Below, in pieces: positions 23,882 to 33,515 of a stretch of 64,000 nucleotides of DNA. The position numbers and the translations under genes are program-made. The stretch is taken from the NCBI RefSeq assembly GCF_000621205.1, contig NZ_JHYY01000021.1, forward strand, positions 1 through 64,000, in the 5' to 3' direction. Below the pieces are notes generated by a model. It saw only the letters and a program-made list of their open reading frames with translations, had not been told where the DNA came from and did no database searches. The stretch comes from Halotalea alkalilenta DSM 17697. Lineage in GTDB: Bacteria > Pseudomonadota > Gammaproteobacteria > Pseudomonadales > Halomonadaceae. Numbering within the stretch: the first letter of the stretch is position 1; the number at the start of each line of letters is the position of its first letter.

Positions 23882-25513
23882 ATGAGTACAACTACTACAA
23901 CGGCAATCAGCCTGCCCTCTCCCTCCCGTCCACTGGCATCCTCTTCGGTGTCCCGCCCGCCGCGACGGTGGAAAATCAGGCATCGTCTCTACTTCGCGCT
24001 AGTGCTGATGTGGCTCGGCATGATCGCGCTGGTGGTGATCATGGCGCTGCAGCAGCGCGCCGCAAGCGTCCAGGAACGCCATGAAGGGCTGCGTAACCTG
24101 GTCTCGATCGCCGCCAGCATCCTCGATACCGAGATCAGCCGCGCGAGCAGCGAAGGCTCGGCGCGGATCATCGCCCGCGATCGCGCTCTGCGCCTGATCG
24201 GCACGCTGCGCTTCGACGGCGACAACTACATCTTCGCCTTCGACGAAGACGCAAAGATCCTCTCCCACCCCCGTCGCGAACGCGGCGAAGACATGTCGGG
24301 GCTCACCGACTCCGACGGCGTCGCGATCTATCCAGCGCTGATCGAAGTGGCCAATCGTGACGGCAGCGGCTTCGTCGAGTACCTGTCGCGCACTGCCGAT
24401 GGAGACGAGCTCGAGCGCAAGCTGAGCTACGTTACGCTCGATCCCGCCACCCGCAGCTACATCGCCGCGGGGGTCTACATCGACGATCTGCAGCGCGACT
24501 TCGCCGCCGCGCTGATGCGCTCGGCGCTGATGCTGCTGCTGGTCGGCGGCATCGTCTCGCTGTTCATGCTGCTGCTGATCCGCAGCATCTCGCAAAGCCT
24601 CGGGGGCGAACCCGAGGAGGCAGCGAAGATGGTCGCGCGCATCGCCACCGGGGATCTGAGCGCAAGCCTTGCGCTGCGACGAAAAGACAGCGCCAGCCTG
24701 CTGTTCCACATCCAGCGGATGCGCGAGCAGCTGATCGAGACCATCGGCGAAATCCACGCCGAGAGCGACAGGATCGACCTCGGCGCGCGCGAAATCTCCA
24801 GCGGCAGTACCGATCTCTCCTCGCGTACCGAAGAGCAGGCCGCCTCGCTCGAGCAGACCGCCGCGAGCATGGATCAGCTCACCGCCACCGTGCGCCAGAA
24901 CGCCGAGAACGCCCGTCTTTCCAGCGAGATCGCCCAACAGGCCTCCGATGCCTCGCGCCAAGGACGCGACGCGGTACAGCAGATGGTCGGCAACATGGCC
25001 GAGATCAGCGCAGGTTCGAAGCGGATCAACGAGATCATCGGCCTGATCGACGGTATCGCCTTCCAGACCAACCTGCTGGCGCTCAACGCCTCGGTCGAGG
25101 CGGCCCGCGCCGGCGAGCACGGGCGCGGTTTCGCCGTGGTCGCCGAGGAGGTTCGCGGGCTCGCGGCCCGGTCGGCGAACGCCGCACGCGACATCAAGAC
25201 GCTGATCGGAGAGGCCAGCGGGCTGATCGACAAGGGCGCGAGCCAAGCGGAATCAGCCGACCAGCGGATGCAGGCGATCTTCGAGGCCATTACACAGGTC
25301 GAAAGCCTGATCAATGGCATCTCGGCGGCCTCGGAGGAGCAGCGCCAGGGCATCGAGCAGGTCAACCAAGCGATCGGCCAGATGGACCAGGTCACCCAGC
25401 AGAACGCCGCCCTGGTCGAGCAGGCCACCGCCGCCGCCGCCGCACTCGAGAACCGCACCACGCGGATGCGCGAAGCGGTAGGCCGCTTTCGCCTGCCGGA
25501 AGGCTCGGCCTGA
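23882..25513 (+). CDS. methyl-accepting chemotaxis protein with single-Cache sensor
   Basis: A 543-residue transmembrane chemoreceptor. TM1 is about residues 36-56; the periplasmic single-Cache domain (about 60-205) shows LRFDGDNYIFAFDEDAKILS and YIAAGVYIDDLQRDF, typical of sCache_2; TM2 is about 213-236 and is followed by HAMP and a cytoplasmic signalling domain with the hairpin tip EIIGLIDGIAFQTNLLALNA. No CheR-docking pentapeptide ends the protein (it ends RLPEGSA). sCache_2 sensors often bind small carboxylates; the lactate locus downstream makes that a guess worth testing, no more. Confidence 0.92.
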   Translation: MSTTTTTAISLPSPSRPLASSSVSRPPRRWKIRHRLYFALVLMWLGMIALVVIMALQQRAASVQERHEGLRNLVSIAASILDTEISRASSEGSARIIARDRALRLIGTLRFDGDNYIFAFDEDAKILSHPRRERGEDMSGLTDSDGVAIYPALIEVANRDGSGFVEYLSRTADGDELERKLSYVTLDPATRSYIAAGVYIDDLQRDFAAALMRSALMLLLVGGIVSLFMLLLIRSISQSLGGEPEEAAKMVARIATGDLSASLALRRKDSASLLFHIQRMREQLIETIGEIHAESDRIDLGAREISSGSTDLSSRTEEQAASLEQTAASMDQLTATVRQNAENARLSSEIAQQASDASRQGRDAVQQMVGNMAEISAGSKRINEIIGLIDGIAFQTNLLALNASVEAARAGEHGRGFAVVAEEVRGLAARSANAARDIKTLIGEASGLIDKGASQAESADQRMQAIFEAITQVESLINGISAASEEQRQGIEQVNQAIGQMDQVTQQNAALVEQATAAAAALENRTTRMREAVGRFRLPEGSA

Positions 25514-25603
25514 GGCCGCTGCATGCACTGAAAGCCCTTGCGTCCCTTTCACTGAGCGAGGCCCCGGCCACCCAAGGGCGGCCAGGGCCGTTCGCCCGGC
25601 ACT

Positions 25604-26413
25604 TCAGCCGTCCGGCCCACGCCCGGCCCCCGCGCCCCTCGCCTCCTGCCGACGCCGAGCCCTGGCAAAGCGCAGTGCCTCCTCCTCGGACTCGAGCAGT
25701 ACTTCGCGGACATAATCGATGTGCTGGCCGGAAAGCGCGCGGGCGCGCCGCGCCTGGCCATCCCGGATCGCTTCGAACAGCGCACGGTGCTGCTCGAACA
25801 ATCGGTCCCGGGTTTCGGCGCGCTGCGCATGCATTCCAGCGATGTTGATCACGGTATTGCGGGTCATCATGCCGTGGAGACTGCGCATCGAGTGCAGCAG
25901 TACCAGGTTGTGGCTCACCTCGGCGATCACCAGGTGGAAGCCGACATCGGCCGCAGCCTCCTCGTCTCGCTGCTCTCCCACTGGGGCTCGATAGATCGCC
26001 TCGACCCGGGCGAAGGCCGCAGAGAGCCGCTCACGATCGAGATCGGTGGCGCGCAGCGCAGCGTAGTAGGCGCAGCCTCCTTCGAGCAGATGGCGATACT
26101 CGAGCAGGTCGTGGCGCGCCTCGAGGCTTTCCGACATCAATCCATCGAGCGGATCGTCGAAGCTCGCGCCGAGCTGGCTGGAAACGTAGGTGCCCCCGCC
26201 TTGCCGGCTACTCAAGAGCCCCTTGGCCGCCAGCCGCTGGATCGCTTCACGCAGGGTTGGACGCGAGACGCCGAAGCGCTCGGCCAGCACCCTTTCCGCA
26301 GGGAGCCGCTCACCGGCGACGAAGTTTCCCTCGAGCACCAAGCGCTCGAGTTCGCGCACGATCTCATCAGCGAGACGGCGCGGCCGGATCCGCTGTCCTA
26401 CCGCCTCGGCCAT
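25604..26413 (-). CDS. lldR: GntR/FadR-family regulator, probable LldR
   Basis: A 269-residue FadR-subfamily GntR regulator. The winged helix covers IRPRRLADEIVRELERLVLE and LAERFGVSRPTLREAIQRLA (to about residue 65); QGGGTYVSS ends the wing. The helical C-terminal domain (FCD) from about 85 binds a small acid through metal-liganding His residues. It is divergent from lldP, and an LldR/PdhR-type palindrome lies between them. L-lactate-responsive control of the operon is the natural reading. I use the ATG at 26413; an ATG at 26449 would place an operator half inside the coding region. Confidence 0.82.
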   Translation of the reverse strand: MAEAVGQRIRPRRLADEIVRELERLVLEGNFVAGERLPAERVLAERFGVSRPTLREAIQRLAAKGLLSSRQGGGTYVSSQLGASFDDPLDGLMSESLEARHDLLEYRHLLEGGCAYYAALRATDLDRERLSAAFARVEAIYRAPVGEQRDEEAAADVGFHLVIAEVSHNLVLLHSMRSLHGMMTRNTVINIAGMHAQRAETRDRLFEQHRALFEAIRDGQARRARALSGQHIDYVREVLLESEEEALRFARARRRQEARGAGAGRGPDG

Positions 26414-26428
26414 CCTGGCCGGAGGCAA

Positions 26429-26565
26429 TTGGTCAACTCGTCGTACCAAAGTATCAATCCTCCAAACGACGATTCACGCCCAATGTCTAATGCGACTTCG
26501 TTGACCCTCACAGGGCTCTCATCCTCTACTGACTCTAGCTTGAAGGTAAATTGGTTTTACCAATT
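26429..26565 (+). promoter_or_regulatory. lldR-lldP control region with LldR/PdhR-type operators
   Basis: AATTGGT-TTT-ACCAATT at 26549-26565 is a perfect match to the AATTGGT-N3-ACCAATT operator type bound by LldR and PdhR, 51 bp before lldP. A looser half-site pair, TTGGT (26429-26433) and ACCAA (26445-26449), lies next to the lldR start, so both promoters could be controlled. Confidence 0.75.
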
Positions 26566-26615
26566 TTCCAATACCCTTCGACACGCAGATGTCGATGCGA
26601 CGATGAGGACATCCA

Positions 26616-28271
26616 ATGGAACCCTGGCAGCAAGACTACCTGCCTCTTGGCAGTCTATGGCTCTCCGCACTAGCGGCATTGGTGCCAATCGTATTCTTCT
26701 TCGTCGCCCTGGCGGTGCTGCGTCTCAAAGGCCATGTCGCAGCGATCGTCACCCTGGCGCTTGCGCTGGCGATCGCCATGCTGGTCTACGGCATGCCGGT
26801 GGGACCGGCGCTGGCCTCGGCGATCTACGGCTTCTTCTACGGGCTCTGGCCGATCGCCTGGATCATCGTCACCGCGGTTTTCCTCTACAAGCTGACGGTG
26901 AAGAGCGGCCAGTTCGACGTGATCCGAAGCTCGGTACTCTCGATCACCGAAGACAAGCGGATGCAGGTGCTGCTGATCGGTTTCGGCTTCGGTGCCTTCC
27001 TCGAAGGTGCCGCGGGCTTCGGCGCACCGGTGGCGATCACCGCAGCGCTATTGGTCGGACTGGGGTTCAATCCACTCTATGCCGCGGGCCTCTGCCTGAT
27101 CGCCAACACCGCGCCGGTCGCCTTCGGCGCCTTGGGTATCCCAGTGATCGTCGCCGGCCAGGTGAGCGGCCTGCCGGCGTTCGACATCGGTGCGATGACC
27201 GGACGTCAATTGCCCTTCTTGTCGGTACTGGTGCCGTTCTGGCTGGTCGCGATGATGGACGGCTGGAAGGGCATCCGCGAGACCTGGGTAGGCTGTCTGA
27301 TCAGCGGGGGCACCTTCGCCCTCACCCAGTTCGCCACTTCCAACTTCATCGGCCCCGAGCTGCCCGACATCACCTCCGCGCTGGTCAGCATGGCCTGTCT
27401 CACCCTGTACCTGCGCACCAAGCGTCCGGTCGCGGTGCTCGCCGGGATCAATGCGGACACCGTCACCCCGCCGACGCCAGGGCCCAGCCATACCCTGGGC
27501 CAAGTGCTCTATGCCTGGTCGCCGTTTCTGATCCTCACCGCCCTGGTCACGCTGTGGACGATGCCGATGTTCAAGGCGCTGTTCTTGTCCGGCGGCGCGC
27601 TCTACTGGCTCACCTTCAATATCGAGGTGCCGTGGCTGCACATGCTGGTCGAGCGCACCGCACCGATCGCCGCCGACCCCACCGGGATGCCGGCGGTATT
27701 CAAGTTCGATCCGCTCGCCGCCACCGGCTCGGCGATCCTGATCGCCGCGATCATCTCGACCTGGGTACTCAAGCTGTCGCCTCGAGTGGCGCTGTCCACC
27801 TTCAAGGAGACGCTGATCGAGCTCAGATGGCCAATCGCGACGATCGGTACCGTGCTCGGTTTCGCCTTCGTCACCAACTATTCGGGAATGTCCTCGACAC
27901 TGGCGCTGCTGCTCGCCGGCACCGGCGTGGCGTTCCCGTTCTTCTCGCCCTTCCTCGGCTGGCTGGGAGTATTCCTGACCGGCTCCGACACCTCCTCCAA
28001 TGCCCTGTTCGGCTCGCTGCAGTCCGCCACCGCCCAGCAGCTGGGCCTGTCGGAAACGCTGATGGTGGCGGCCAACGGCAGCGGCGGGGTGACCGGCAAG
28101 ATGATCTCGCCCCAATCGATCTCGGTGGCCTGCGCCGCGACGGGATTGGTCGGCAAGGAGTCGGACCTGTTCCGCTTCACACTCAAGCACAGCCTGGTGT
28201 TCGCCACCTTCGTCGGCATCATCACGCTGCTTCAGGCCTACGTCTTCACCGGCATGGTGGTCGGGCAATGA
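26616..28271 (+). CDS. lldP: L-lactate permease
   Basis: A 551-residue LctP-family lactate:H+ symporter with about 12-14 membrane helices. The start [20 protein letters not shown], the [20 protein letters not shown] motif and the C-terminal [20 protein letters not shown] are characteristic. It imports L-lactate (also D-lactate or glycolate in some bacteria). It is the first gene of lldP-lldE-lldF-lldG, with the other three following after an 80-bp gap. Confidence 0.95.
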   Translation: MEPWQQDYLPLGSLWLSALAALVPIVFFFVALAVLRLKGHVAAIVTLALALAIAMLVYGMPVGPALASAIYGFFYGLWPIAWIIVTAVFLYKLTVKSGQFDVIRSSVLSITEDKRMQVLLIGFGFGAFLEGAAGFGAPVAITAALLVGLGFNPLYAAGLCLIANTAPVAFGALGIPVIVAGQVSGLPAFDIGAMTGRQLPFLSVLVPFWLVAMMDGWKGIRETWVGCLISGGTFALTQFATSNFIGPELPDITSALVSMACLTLYLRTKRPVAVLAGINADTVTPPTPGPSHTLGQVLYAWSPFLILTALVTLWTMPMFKALFLSGGALYWLTFNIEVPWLHMLVERTAPIAADPTGMPAVFKFDPLAATGSAILIAAIISTWVLKLSPRVALSTFKETLIELRWPIATIGTVLGFAFVTNYSGMSSTLALLLAGTGVAFPFFSPFLGWLGVFLTGSDTSSNALFGSLQSATAQQLGLSETLMVAANGSGGVTGKMISPQSISVACAATGLVGKESDLFRFTLKHSLVFATFVGIITLLQAYVFTGMVVGQ

Positions 28272-28351
28272 GCTGACGATGAGCACCCCGGCGACGGCCT
28301 GACACCGCCGCCAGCACAGACCAATACCGGGCCCACCCGGAGGAGTACCTG

Positions 28352-29185
28352 ATGAGCGAGATGTTCTTCGACGCAGCACCGAACGCCACCCGGGTGGCAC
28401 CTGCGCGCCCGCTGCCGCGCGACTATCCCGCGACCAAGCCGGGCGACGTCTACCTGTTCGGCACCTGCGTAGTCGACCTGTTCTATCCCGAGGCCGGGCT
28501 GGATGCGATCCGACTGCTCGAGCGCGAGGGGGTCCGGGTCCACTTTCCCGACCAGCAAAGCTGCTGCGGCCAACCTGCCTACACCTCCGGCTATACCGAC
28601 GAGGCGCGCGCGGTGGCGCGCGCCCAGCTCGCGCTGTTCGAGCGAGATTACCCGCTGGTAGTGCCCTCCGGCTCCTGTGCGGGGATGTTCCGCCACCACT
28701 ATCCGGCGCTCTTCGCCGACGACCCCGTGCTGCTGGCCCGGGCGCAGGCGCTGGCGGAGCGCACCTTCGAACTCGCCGAGTTCCTGCTCGAGGTGTGTCG
28801 AGTGCAGTGGCGCGACCAGGGGCCGCCGGTGGCGGTGGCACTGCATACCTCGTGCAGCGCCCGACGGGAGATGAATACCCATCTGCATGTCCGCGCCCTG
28901 CTCGACCGGCTCGACAATGTCGAACGTCGCGAGCATGACCACGAGAGCGAATGCTGCGGCTTCGGCGGCACCTTCTGCGTACGCATGCCAGAGATCTCCG
29001 GCGCGATGGTCGCCAACAAGGTCGAATCCCTCGAGCGCAGCGGCGCGGCTCGGATGGTCACCGCCGACGGCGGCTGCCTGATGAACATCAGCGGCGCGAT
29101 GGAGAAACGCGCAGCGGGGATGCCCAGCGAACACCTCGCCAGCTTCCTGTGGCGGCGCACCAATCCAGCGGCGGTGAGCCAATGA
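28352..29185 (+). CDS. lldE: L-lactate oxidation complex protein, Fe-S subunit
   Basis: A 277-residue LutA/LldE protein with two CCG domains: QSCCGQPAYTSGY (about residue 69) and ESECCGFGGTFCVR (about 200), the heterodisulfide-reductase-like motifs that bind an unusual iron-sulfur cluster. With LldF and LldG it makes the flavin-independent L-lactate dehydrogenase complex oxidising L-lactate to pyruvate. The N-terminus carries a ~30-residue extension before GDVYLFGTCVVDLFYP. GGAGGAG lies upstream, and its stop overlaps the lldF start (ATGA). Confidence 0.93.
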   Translation: MSEMFFDAAPNATRVAPARPLPRDYPATKPGDVYLFGTCVVDLFYPEAGLDAIRLLEREGVRVHFPDQQSCCGQPAYTSGYTDEARAVARAQLALFERDYPLVVPSGSCAGMFRHHYPALFADDPVLLARAQALAERTFELAEFLLEVCRVQWRDQGPPVAVALHTSCSARREMNTHLHVRALLDRLDNVERREHDHESECCGFGGTFCVRMPEISGAMVANKVESLERSGAARMVTADGGCLMNISGAMEKRAAGMPSEHLASFLWRRTNPAAVSQ

Positions 29186-30648
29186 ACCAGGCCGCGCGTA
29201 TTCCCGCCGTCGAGCTTTCCAGCCGCCAGCTGAAAGCCAATGCCCATGAGGCGCTGAACGACGCCCAGCTGCGCACCAACATGCGCACGGCGATGGACAG
29301 CCTGATCGCCAAGCGCCTCGCAGTGATGCCCGAGGCGGAGCGCGAGCCGCTGCGCGAGCTCGGCAACCATGTCCGCGCCCGCGCGCTGTCGAAGCTTCCG
29401 GAGCTGCTCGAGCGGCTGGAAGCGAGGCTCACCGCCAACGGGGTCCAGGTCCACTGGGCCGAGACCGTCGAGGAGGCCAATGCGGTGGTGCTCGACATCG
29501 CCCGCCGCCGCCGCGCCCGCGCAGTGATCAAGGGCAAGTCGATGGTCAGCGAGGAGATGGAGATGAACGAGGCGCTCGAGGCCGAGGGCATCGAGTCGCT
29601 GGAGTCCGACATGGGCGAGTACATCATCCAGCTCGACCATGAAAAGCCCACCCACATCATCATGCCGGCGATCCACAAGAACGCCCGCCAGGTCGCCAAG
29701 CTGTTCGAACAGCACCTGGGCGAGCCCTATACCGAGGACGTCGACGAACTGATCCAGACCGGCCGCCGAGTACTGAGGAAGAAGTTTCTCGACGCCGACA
29801 TCGGGGTTTCCGGGGTCAATTTCGCCATCGCCGAGACCGGCACCCTGCTGCTGGTGGAGAACGAGGGCAATGGCCGGATGTCGACCACGGTACCACCTGT
29901 GCATATCGCGGTGACCGGGATCGAGAAGGTGGTGGAGAACCTGCGCGACGTGGTGCCGCTGCTTTCGCTCTTGACCCGCTCGGCGCTCGGCCAGCCGATC
30001 ACCACCTACGTCAACATGATCTCTGGGCCGCGCAAGGCTGAAGAACGCGACGGTCCCGAAGAGGTCCACCTGGTGCTGCTCGACAACGGCAGGAGCCAGG
30101 CCTTCATGGACGCCGAGCTTCGCCAGACCTTGAACTGCATTCGCTGCGGCGCCTGCATGAACCACTGCCCGGTCTACACCCGCATCGGCGGGCGCGCCTA
30201 CGGCACCGTCTACCCCGGACCGATCGGCGCGATCATCTCCCCCCATCTGGTCGGACTGGAGAACGCGCCGGACCACCCCAGCGCCTCTTCGCTGTGCGGC
30301 GCCTGCGGTGAGGTTTGCCCGGTGAAGATTCCTATCCCCGATATCCTGCGCCGGCTGCGCGAGGAGAACGTCAAGCCCCCCGCGGCTGCGAGCGCCCATC
30401 CGCTGCGTGGACAGGGCAGCAAGTACTCGCCCGGGGAGCGCAGTCTGTGGCGAATGTGGGTGCGGCTCTACACCTCGCCGAGGCTCTATCGGGCGTTCAG
30501 CTTCGCGCTCACCCGGCTGCGCCGGCTGACCCCTGCACGCCTCGGGCCCTGGACGCTCAACCATGCGCCACCCCGTCCGGCGAGCCGCTCGCTGCACGAG
30601 CTTGCCCGCGAGCACCTCGACCATGACCGCCGTGGAGCCGACCGATGA
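29182..30648 (+). CDS. lldF: L-lactate oxidation complex protein, 4Fe-4S subunit
   Basis: A 488-residue LutB/LldF protein. An N-terminal LUD domain (VIKGKSMVSEEMEMNEALE; FAIAETGTLLLVENEGNGRM) is followed by two 4Fe-4S sites, LNCIRCGACMNHCPVYTRIG (about 319) and LCGACGEVCPVKIPIPDILR (about 372), then a C-terminal LutB region. It couples lactate oxidation to the electron-transport chain. The ATG at 29182 overlaps the lldE stop, and its own stop overlaps lldG. Confidence 0.94.
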   Translation: MNQAARIPAVELSSRQLKANAHEALNDAQLRTNMRTAMDSLIAKRLAVMPEAEREPLRELGNHVRARALSKLPELLERLEARLTANGVQVHWAETVEEANAVVLDIARRRRARAVIKGKSMVSEEMEMNEALEAEGIESLESDMGEYIIQLDHEKPTHIIMPAIHKNARQVAKLFEQHLGEPYTEDVDELIQTGRRVLRKKFLDADIGVSGVNFAIAETGTLLLVENEGNGRMSTTVPPVHIAVTGIEKVVENLRDVVPLLSLLTRSALGQPITTYVNMISGPRKAEERDGPEEVHLVLLDNGRSQAFMDAELRQTLNCIRCGACMNHCPVYTRIGGRAYGTVYPGPIGAIISPHLVGLENAPDHPSASSLCGACGEVCPVKIPIPDILRRLREENVKPPAAASAHPLRGQGSKYSPGERSLWRMWVRLYTSPRLYRAFSFALTRLRRLTPARLGPWTLNHAPPRPASRSLHELAREHLDHDRRGADR

Positions 30649-31319
30649 GCGCCCGTGAACGCATCCTCGCCAAGCTGCGCAGCGGGCTGGCCGGCAGCAT
30701 CCCGCGCCCCGACGACTTCGAGCCTGCGGTAGTCACCGAGCCCTGGCGCTATCCGGACCGTGCGGCGCGCATCGAGCGGCTGGTCGAACTGATGAGCGCG
30801 GTGCAGACTCGCTTCGAGCGCACCACCCGTGCCGATTGGCCGACGCGGGTGCTGGACCTGCTCGAGGCGCGCGGCATCGACCGGCTGCTGGTCGCCACCG
30901 GTATGGCCCACGGCGCGAGGCTCGCCGCGCATATCGAGGGCCTCGCCAAAGCGCCCTCGCTATTCGCCTACGACCGGCCGATAGAAGCGTGGAAGAGCGA
31001 GCTGTTCGACAGCGTGCCGGCGAGCCTCACCACTACTCGCGGCGCGATCGCCGCCACCGGCAGTTTGATCCTGTGGCCGAGCGCCGACGAGCCTCGGCTG
31101 ATGAGCCTGGTGCCGCCGCTGCACATCGCCCTGCTCGAGGCCAGCAGGATCCAGGACAACCTGCACGAGGTGATCGAAACCGAGGGCTGGGCCGCGGGCA
31201 TGCCGACCAATGCGCTGCTGATCTCAGGGCCCTCGAAGACCGCCGACATCGAACAGGTGCTCGCCTATGGCGCACACGGACCTGCCGAGCTCGTGGTGGT
31301 GCTGCTCGAGGATGCCTGA
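30645..31319 (+). CDS. lldG: L-lactate oxidation complex protein, LUD subunit
   Basis: A 224-residue LutC/LldG protein, an LUD-domain subunit; typical signatures are TTTRGAIAATGSLILWPSAD and MPTNALLISGPSKTADIEQV, with AHGPAELVVVLLEDA at the end. It overlaps lldF by four bases. Its last 55 bases also code, on the opposite strand, for the C-terminus of the lipoprotein aminopeptidase. Confidence 0.93.
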   Translation: MSARERILAKLRSGLAGSIPRPDDFEPAVVTEPWRYPDRAARIERLVELMSAVQTRFERTTRADWPTRVLDLLEARGIDRLLVATGMAHGARLAAHIEGLAKAPSLFAYDRPIEAWKSELFDSVPASLTTTRGAIAATGSLILWPSADEPRLMSLVPPLHIALLEASRIQDNLHEVIETEGWAAGMPTNALLISGPSKTADIEQVLAYGAHGPAELVVVLLEDA

Positions 31320-32410
31320 ACGCCAGCCTCCGCCATCAGGCGCTCGAGCGCGGCGTGACGCTCAGCCTCGGGCAGCCCGCCGAGCGCCTCGACCGCGGCG
31401 TAGAAGCGCGTCCAATCCTCCCCGGCCCGAGCGAACAGCGCGCCGAACGCAGGTACCCAGCGGTCGTAGAGGGTGAAGGCCAGCAGGGTCGCGTTGTTCA
31501 TCTCACCCAGCATCCACTCATCGAAGCGGCGATCGCCGTGCCACTCGCGCTCGCGCAGGCAGAGATAGGCGGCGCGATTGGCGGCGAAGATCTGCTCCTT
31601 GCGCCGTGCCATCTCCTGCCGATCGAGCGGTGAGGCATAGAGCCGCGACAAGCGCTCGCGGGTGTCACGCAGCAGCGTCTTGAGCTGCGCGCGCTGCCGG
31701 CTCAACAGATCACCGGCCGGCTCGAAGCGGCGCCTGCGCCATTCGATGATCCCCCGCTCCTCGACGAAGCTGGCATAGGACTCGTTGAAGCTGGTGTCGC
31801 CGGGAAGGTAGAAGCGCTGGTGGGACAGCTCGTGAAAGATCGTCCCGACCAGCCGGGCATCCGAAAACGCAAGCATCGGCGAGACCAGCGGGTCATCGAA
31901 CCAGCCGAGCGTCGAATAGGCCGGCACCCCGCCGATGTACACATCCATGCCCCGCGCCGCGAGCCGCCCGGCCTCCCGCTCAGCGGTCGCCTGACGGTAA
32001 TAGCCGCGATAGTCGACGCAGCCGGCGATCGGGAAGCAGTGCTCGAGCGCGGCGAGCGAAAAGCGCGGAGCCGCGTACAAATTCCAAAGTACGTACGGTC
32101 GATGCAGCTCGGCATAGAGCCGATAGCTGCGGTTGTCCGGCAGCCCCAGCACGAGCGAGGCGAAGGCACGGGCCTCCAGCGCTATCGCCAACCTCCTTTT
32201 GAGCTCCGGATCCACGCCGGGATCGGCCAGCATCGGCGCGATCGGCTGGCGCGCGCGCATCAGCGAGTAGTGCCCCTCGACCAGCTGGCCGTAGTAGCCA
32301 ACCGTCGAGCAGCCGCACAGCAGCCACAACGATGCCAGGCCGAAGATCCTGGCCAGACATCGCCTGAGCGTCGCTCTCGGCAGCAGCGGTGACGAAACGG
32401 AATGGGCCAT
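31265..32410 (-). CDS. lipoprotein zinc aminopeptidase (PF10023 family)
   Basis: A 381-residue putative aminopeptidase. The N-terminus has a lipobox, LWLLCGCSTVG (Cys about 33), so it is probably outer-membrane anchored. GTIFHELSHQRFYLP (about residue 189) is the HEXXH zinc site; NESYASFVEERGI supplies the third ligand Glu. I chose the ATG at 32410; in-frame codons upstream would displace the signal peptide. Its 3' end overlaps lldG by 55 bases, and its Ser/Thr-rich tail (QASSSSTTTSS) comes from that overlap and may be an unselected extension. Confidence 0.75.
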   Translation of the reverse strand: MAHSVSSPLLPRATLRRCLARIFGLASLWLLCGCSTVGYYGQLVEGHYSLMRARQPIAPMLADPGVDPELKRRLAIALEARAFASLVLGLPDNRSYRLYAELHRPYVLWNLYAAPRFSLAALEHCFPIAGCVDYRGYYRQATAEREAGRLAARGMDVYIGGVPAYSTLGWFDDPLVSPMLAFSDARLVGTIFHELSHQRFYLPGDTSFNESYASFVEERGIIEWRRRRFEPAGDLLSRQRAQLKTLLRDTRERLSRLYASPLDRQEMARRKEQIFAANRAAYLCLREREWHGDRRFDEWMLGEMNNATLLAFTLYDRWVPAFGALFARAGEDWTRFYAAVEALGGLPEAERHAALERLMAEAGVQASSSSTTTSSAGPCAP

Positions 32411-32519
32411 TCCAAATCCTGATTGGTCTCGATCGATCCGATCCATGAGCATGAGGCCAAGGGCGTGCTCATCCCCGGCCACCCATACCAACGACAACTC
32501 AGCGGGACAAGGCGAGATC

Positions 32520-33500
32520 ATGCAATCGAACCCTGAAGCGGTGCTCGATCAACAGGCGCTATATCCGCTACCCGGCATCCTGAACAGCGGCCGCCTGCCA
32601 GTCTCCAGCCTGCATGCGCTCTACTACGAAGAGTCAGGCAACCCCGACGGACTGCCGGTGCTGTTCCTGCACGGCGGCCCTGGCGCCGGATTCAAGCCCG
32701 CCCAGGGACGCACCATCGATCCTTCCCGCTGCCGGCTGGTGATGTTCGATCAGCGAGGCGCCGGGCGTTCGACCCCCACCGCCTCGCTCGAGGACAACAC
32801 CACCCAGGCGCTGGTCGAGGATATCGAACGCCTGCGTCGCCATCTCGGCATCGACCGCTGGCTGGTGACCGGCGGCTCGTGGGGCAGCTGTCTGGCGCTG
32901 GCCTATGGTGAAGCCTACCCCGAACGCTGCCTCGGCTTTCGCCTGCATGGGATCTTCCTCGCCGACCAGGAGGGGATTGACTGGTGGTTCCAGGGCTCCC
33001 GGGCGATCTTTCCCGACCATTGGGAGACCTTCGCCGCCTTCGTCGAGCCCGATGAACGCGATGACCTGCTCGACGCCTACTACCGCAGACTGACCAGCGA
33101 CGATCCCGCACTCCAGCGCGCCGCGGCCGAGCGGCTGCGCCAGTTCTCGGGCTGGACCCAGACCTTCCTGCCCGACCCCGAGCACGTGCGCCAGCTGCTC
33201 GAAGGCGATGCAGCGCTCGCGCTGGCGCGCTGCTTCACCCACTACTGCCGGCATCGCGCGTTCCTGCGCCCAAACCAGCTGCTCGACGAGCTCGATCGGA
33301 TCCGCGCCCATCCAGCGGAGATCGTCCAGGCCCGCTACGACACCGTGACCCCGATGATCAGCGCCTGGCGCCTGCATCGTGCCTGGCCCGAAGCGAGGAT
33401 GACCCTGGTCACCGAGGCCAACCATCTCGCTACCCAGCCGCCGATGGCGACCGCGCTGCGCGCCGCCACCGACCGCCTGCTCGACCGACTGATCCCCTGA
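32520..33500 (+). CDS. pip: proline iminopeptidase (S33 alpha/beta hydrolase)
   Basis: A 326-residue S33 peptidase that removes N-terminal proline from peptides. The oxyanion-hole HGGPGAGFKPAQ, the nucleophile elbow TGGSWGSCLALAY (Ser about 121) and the N-terminal YPLPGILNSGRLPVSSLHAL are family signatures. Catalytic Asp and His lie near ARYDTVTPM and EANHLATQ. AAGGCGAG precedes the ATG at 32520. It is 15 bp upstream of the S9 peptidase, forming a peptide-degradation pair. Confidence 0.88.
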   Translation: MQSNPEAVLDQQALYPLPGILNSGRLPVSSLHALYYEESGNPDGLPVLFLHGGPGAGFKPAQGRTIDPSRCRLVMFDQRGAGRSTPTASLEDNTTQALVEDIERLRRHLGIDRWLVTGGSWGSCLALAYGEAYPERCLGFRLHGIFLADQEGIDWWFQGSRAIFPDHWETFAAFVEPDERDDLLDAYYRRLTSDDPALQRAAAERLRQFSGWTQTFLPDPEHVRQLLEGDAALALARCFTHYCRHRAFLRPNQLLDELDRIRAHPAEIVQARYDTVTPMISAWRLHRAWPEARMTLVTEANHLATQPPMATALRAATDRLLDRLIP

Positions 33501-33515
33501 TCCGAGGCATCGCGC

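Noticed and set aside
25721-28276. 851-codon rightward frame covering lldR antisense and lldP in another frame
   Set aside because: It spans two real genes and their operator region; Arg/His-rich shadow with no family pattern.
27048-28841. 597-codon leftward frame opposite lldP and lldE
   Set aside because: Both covered genes are well supported on the plus strand; composition is shadow-like.
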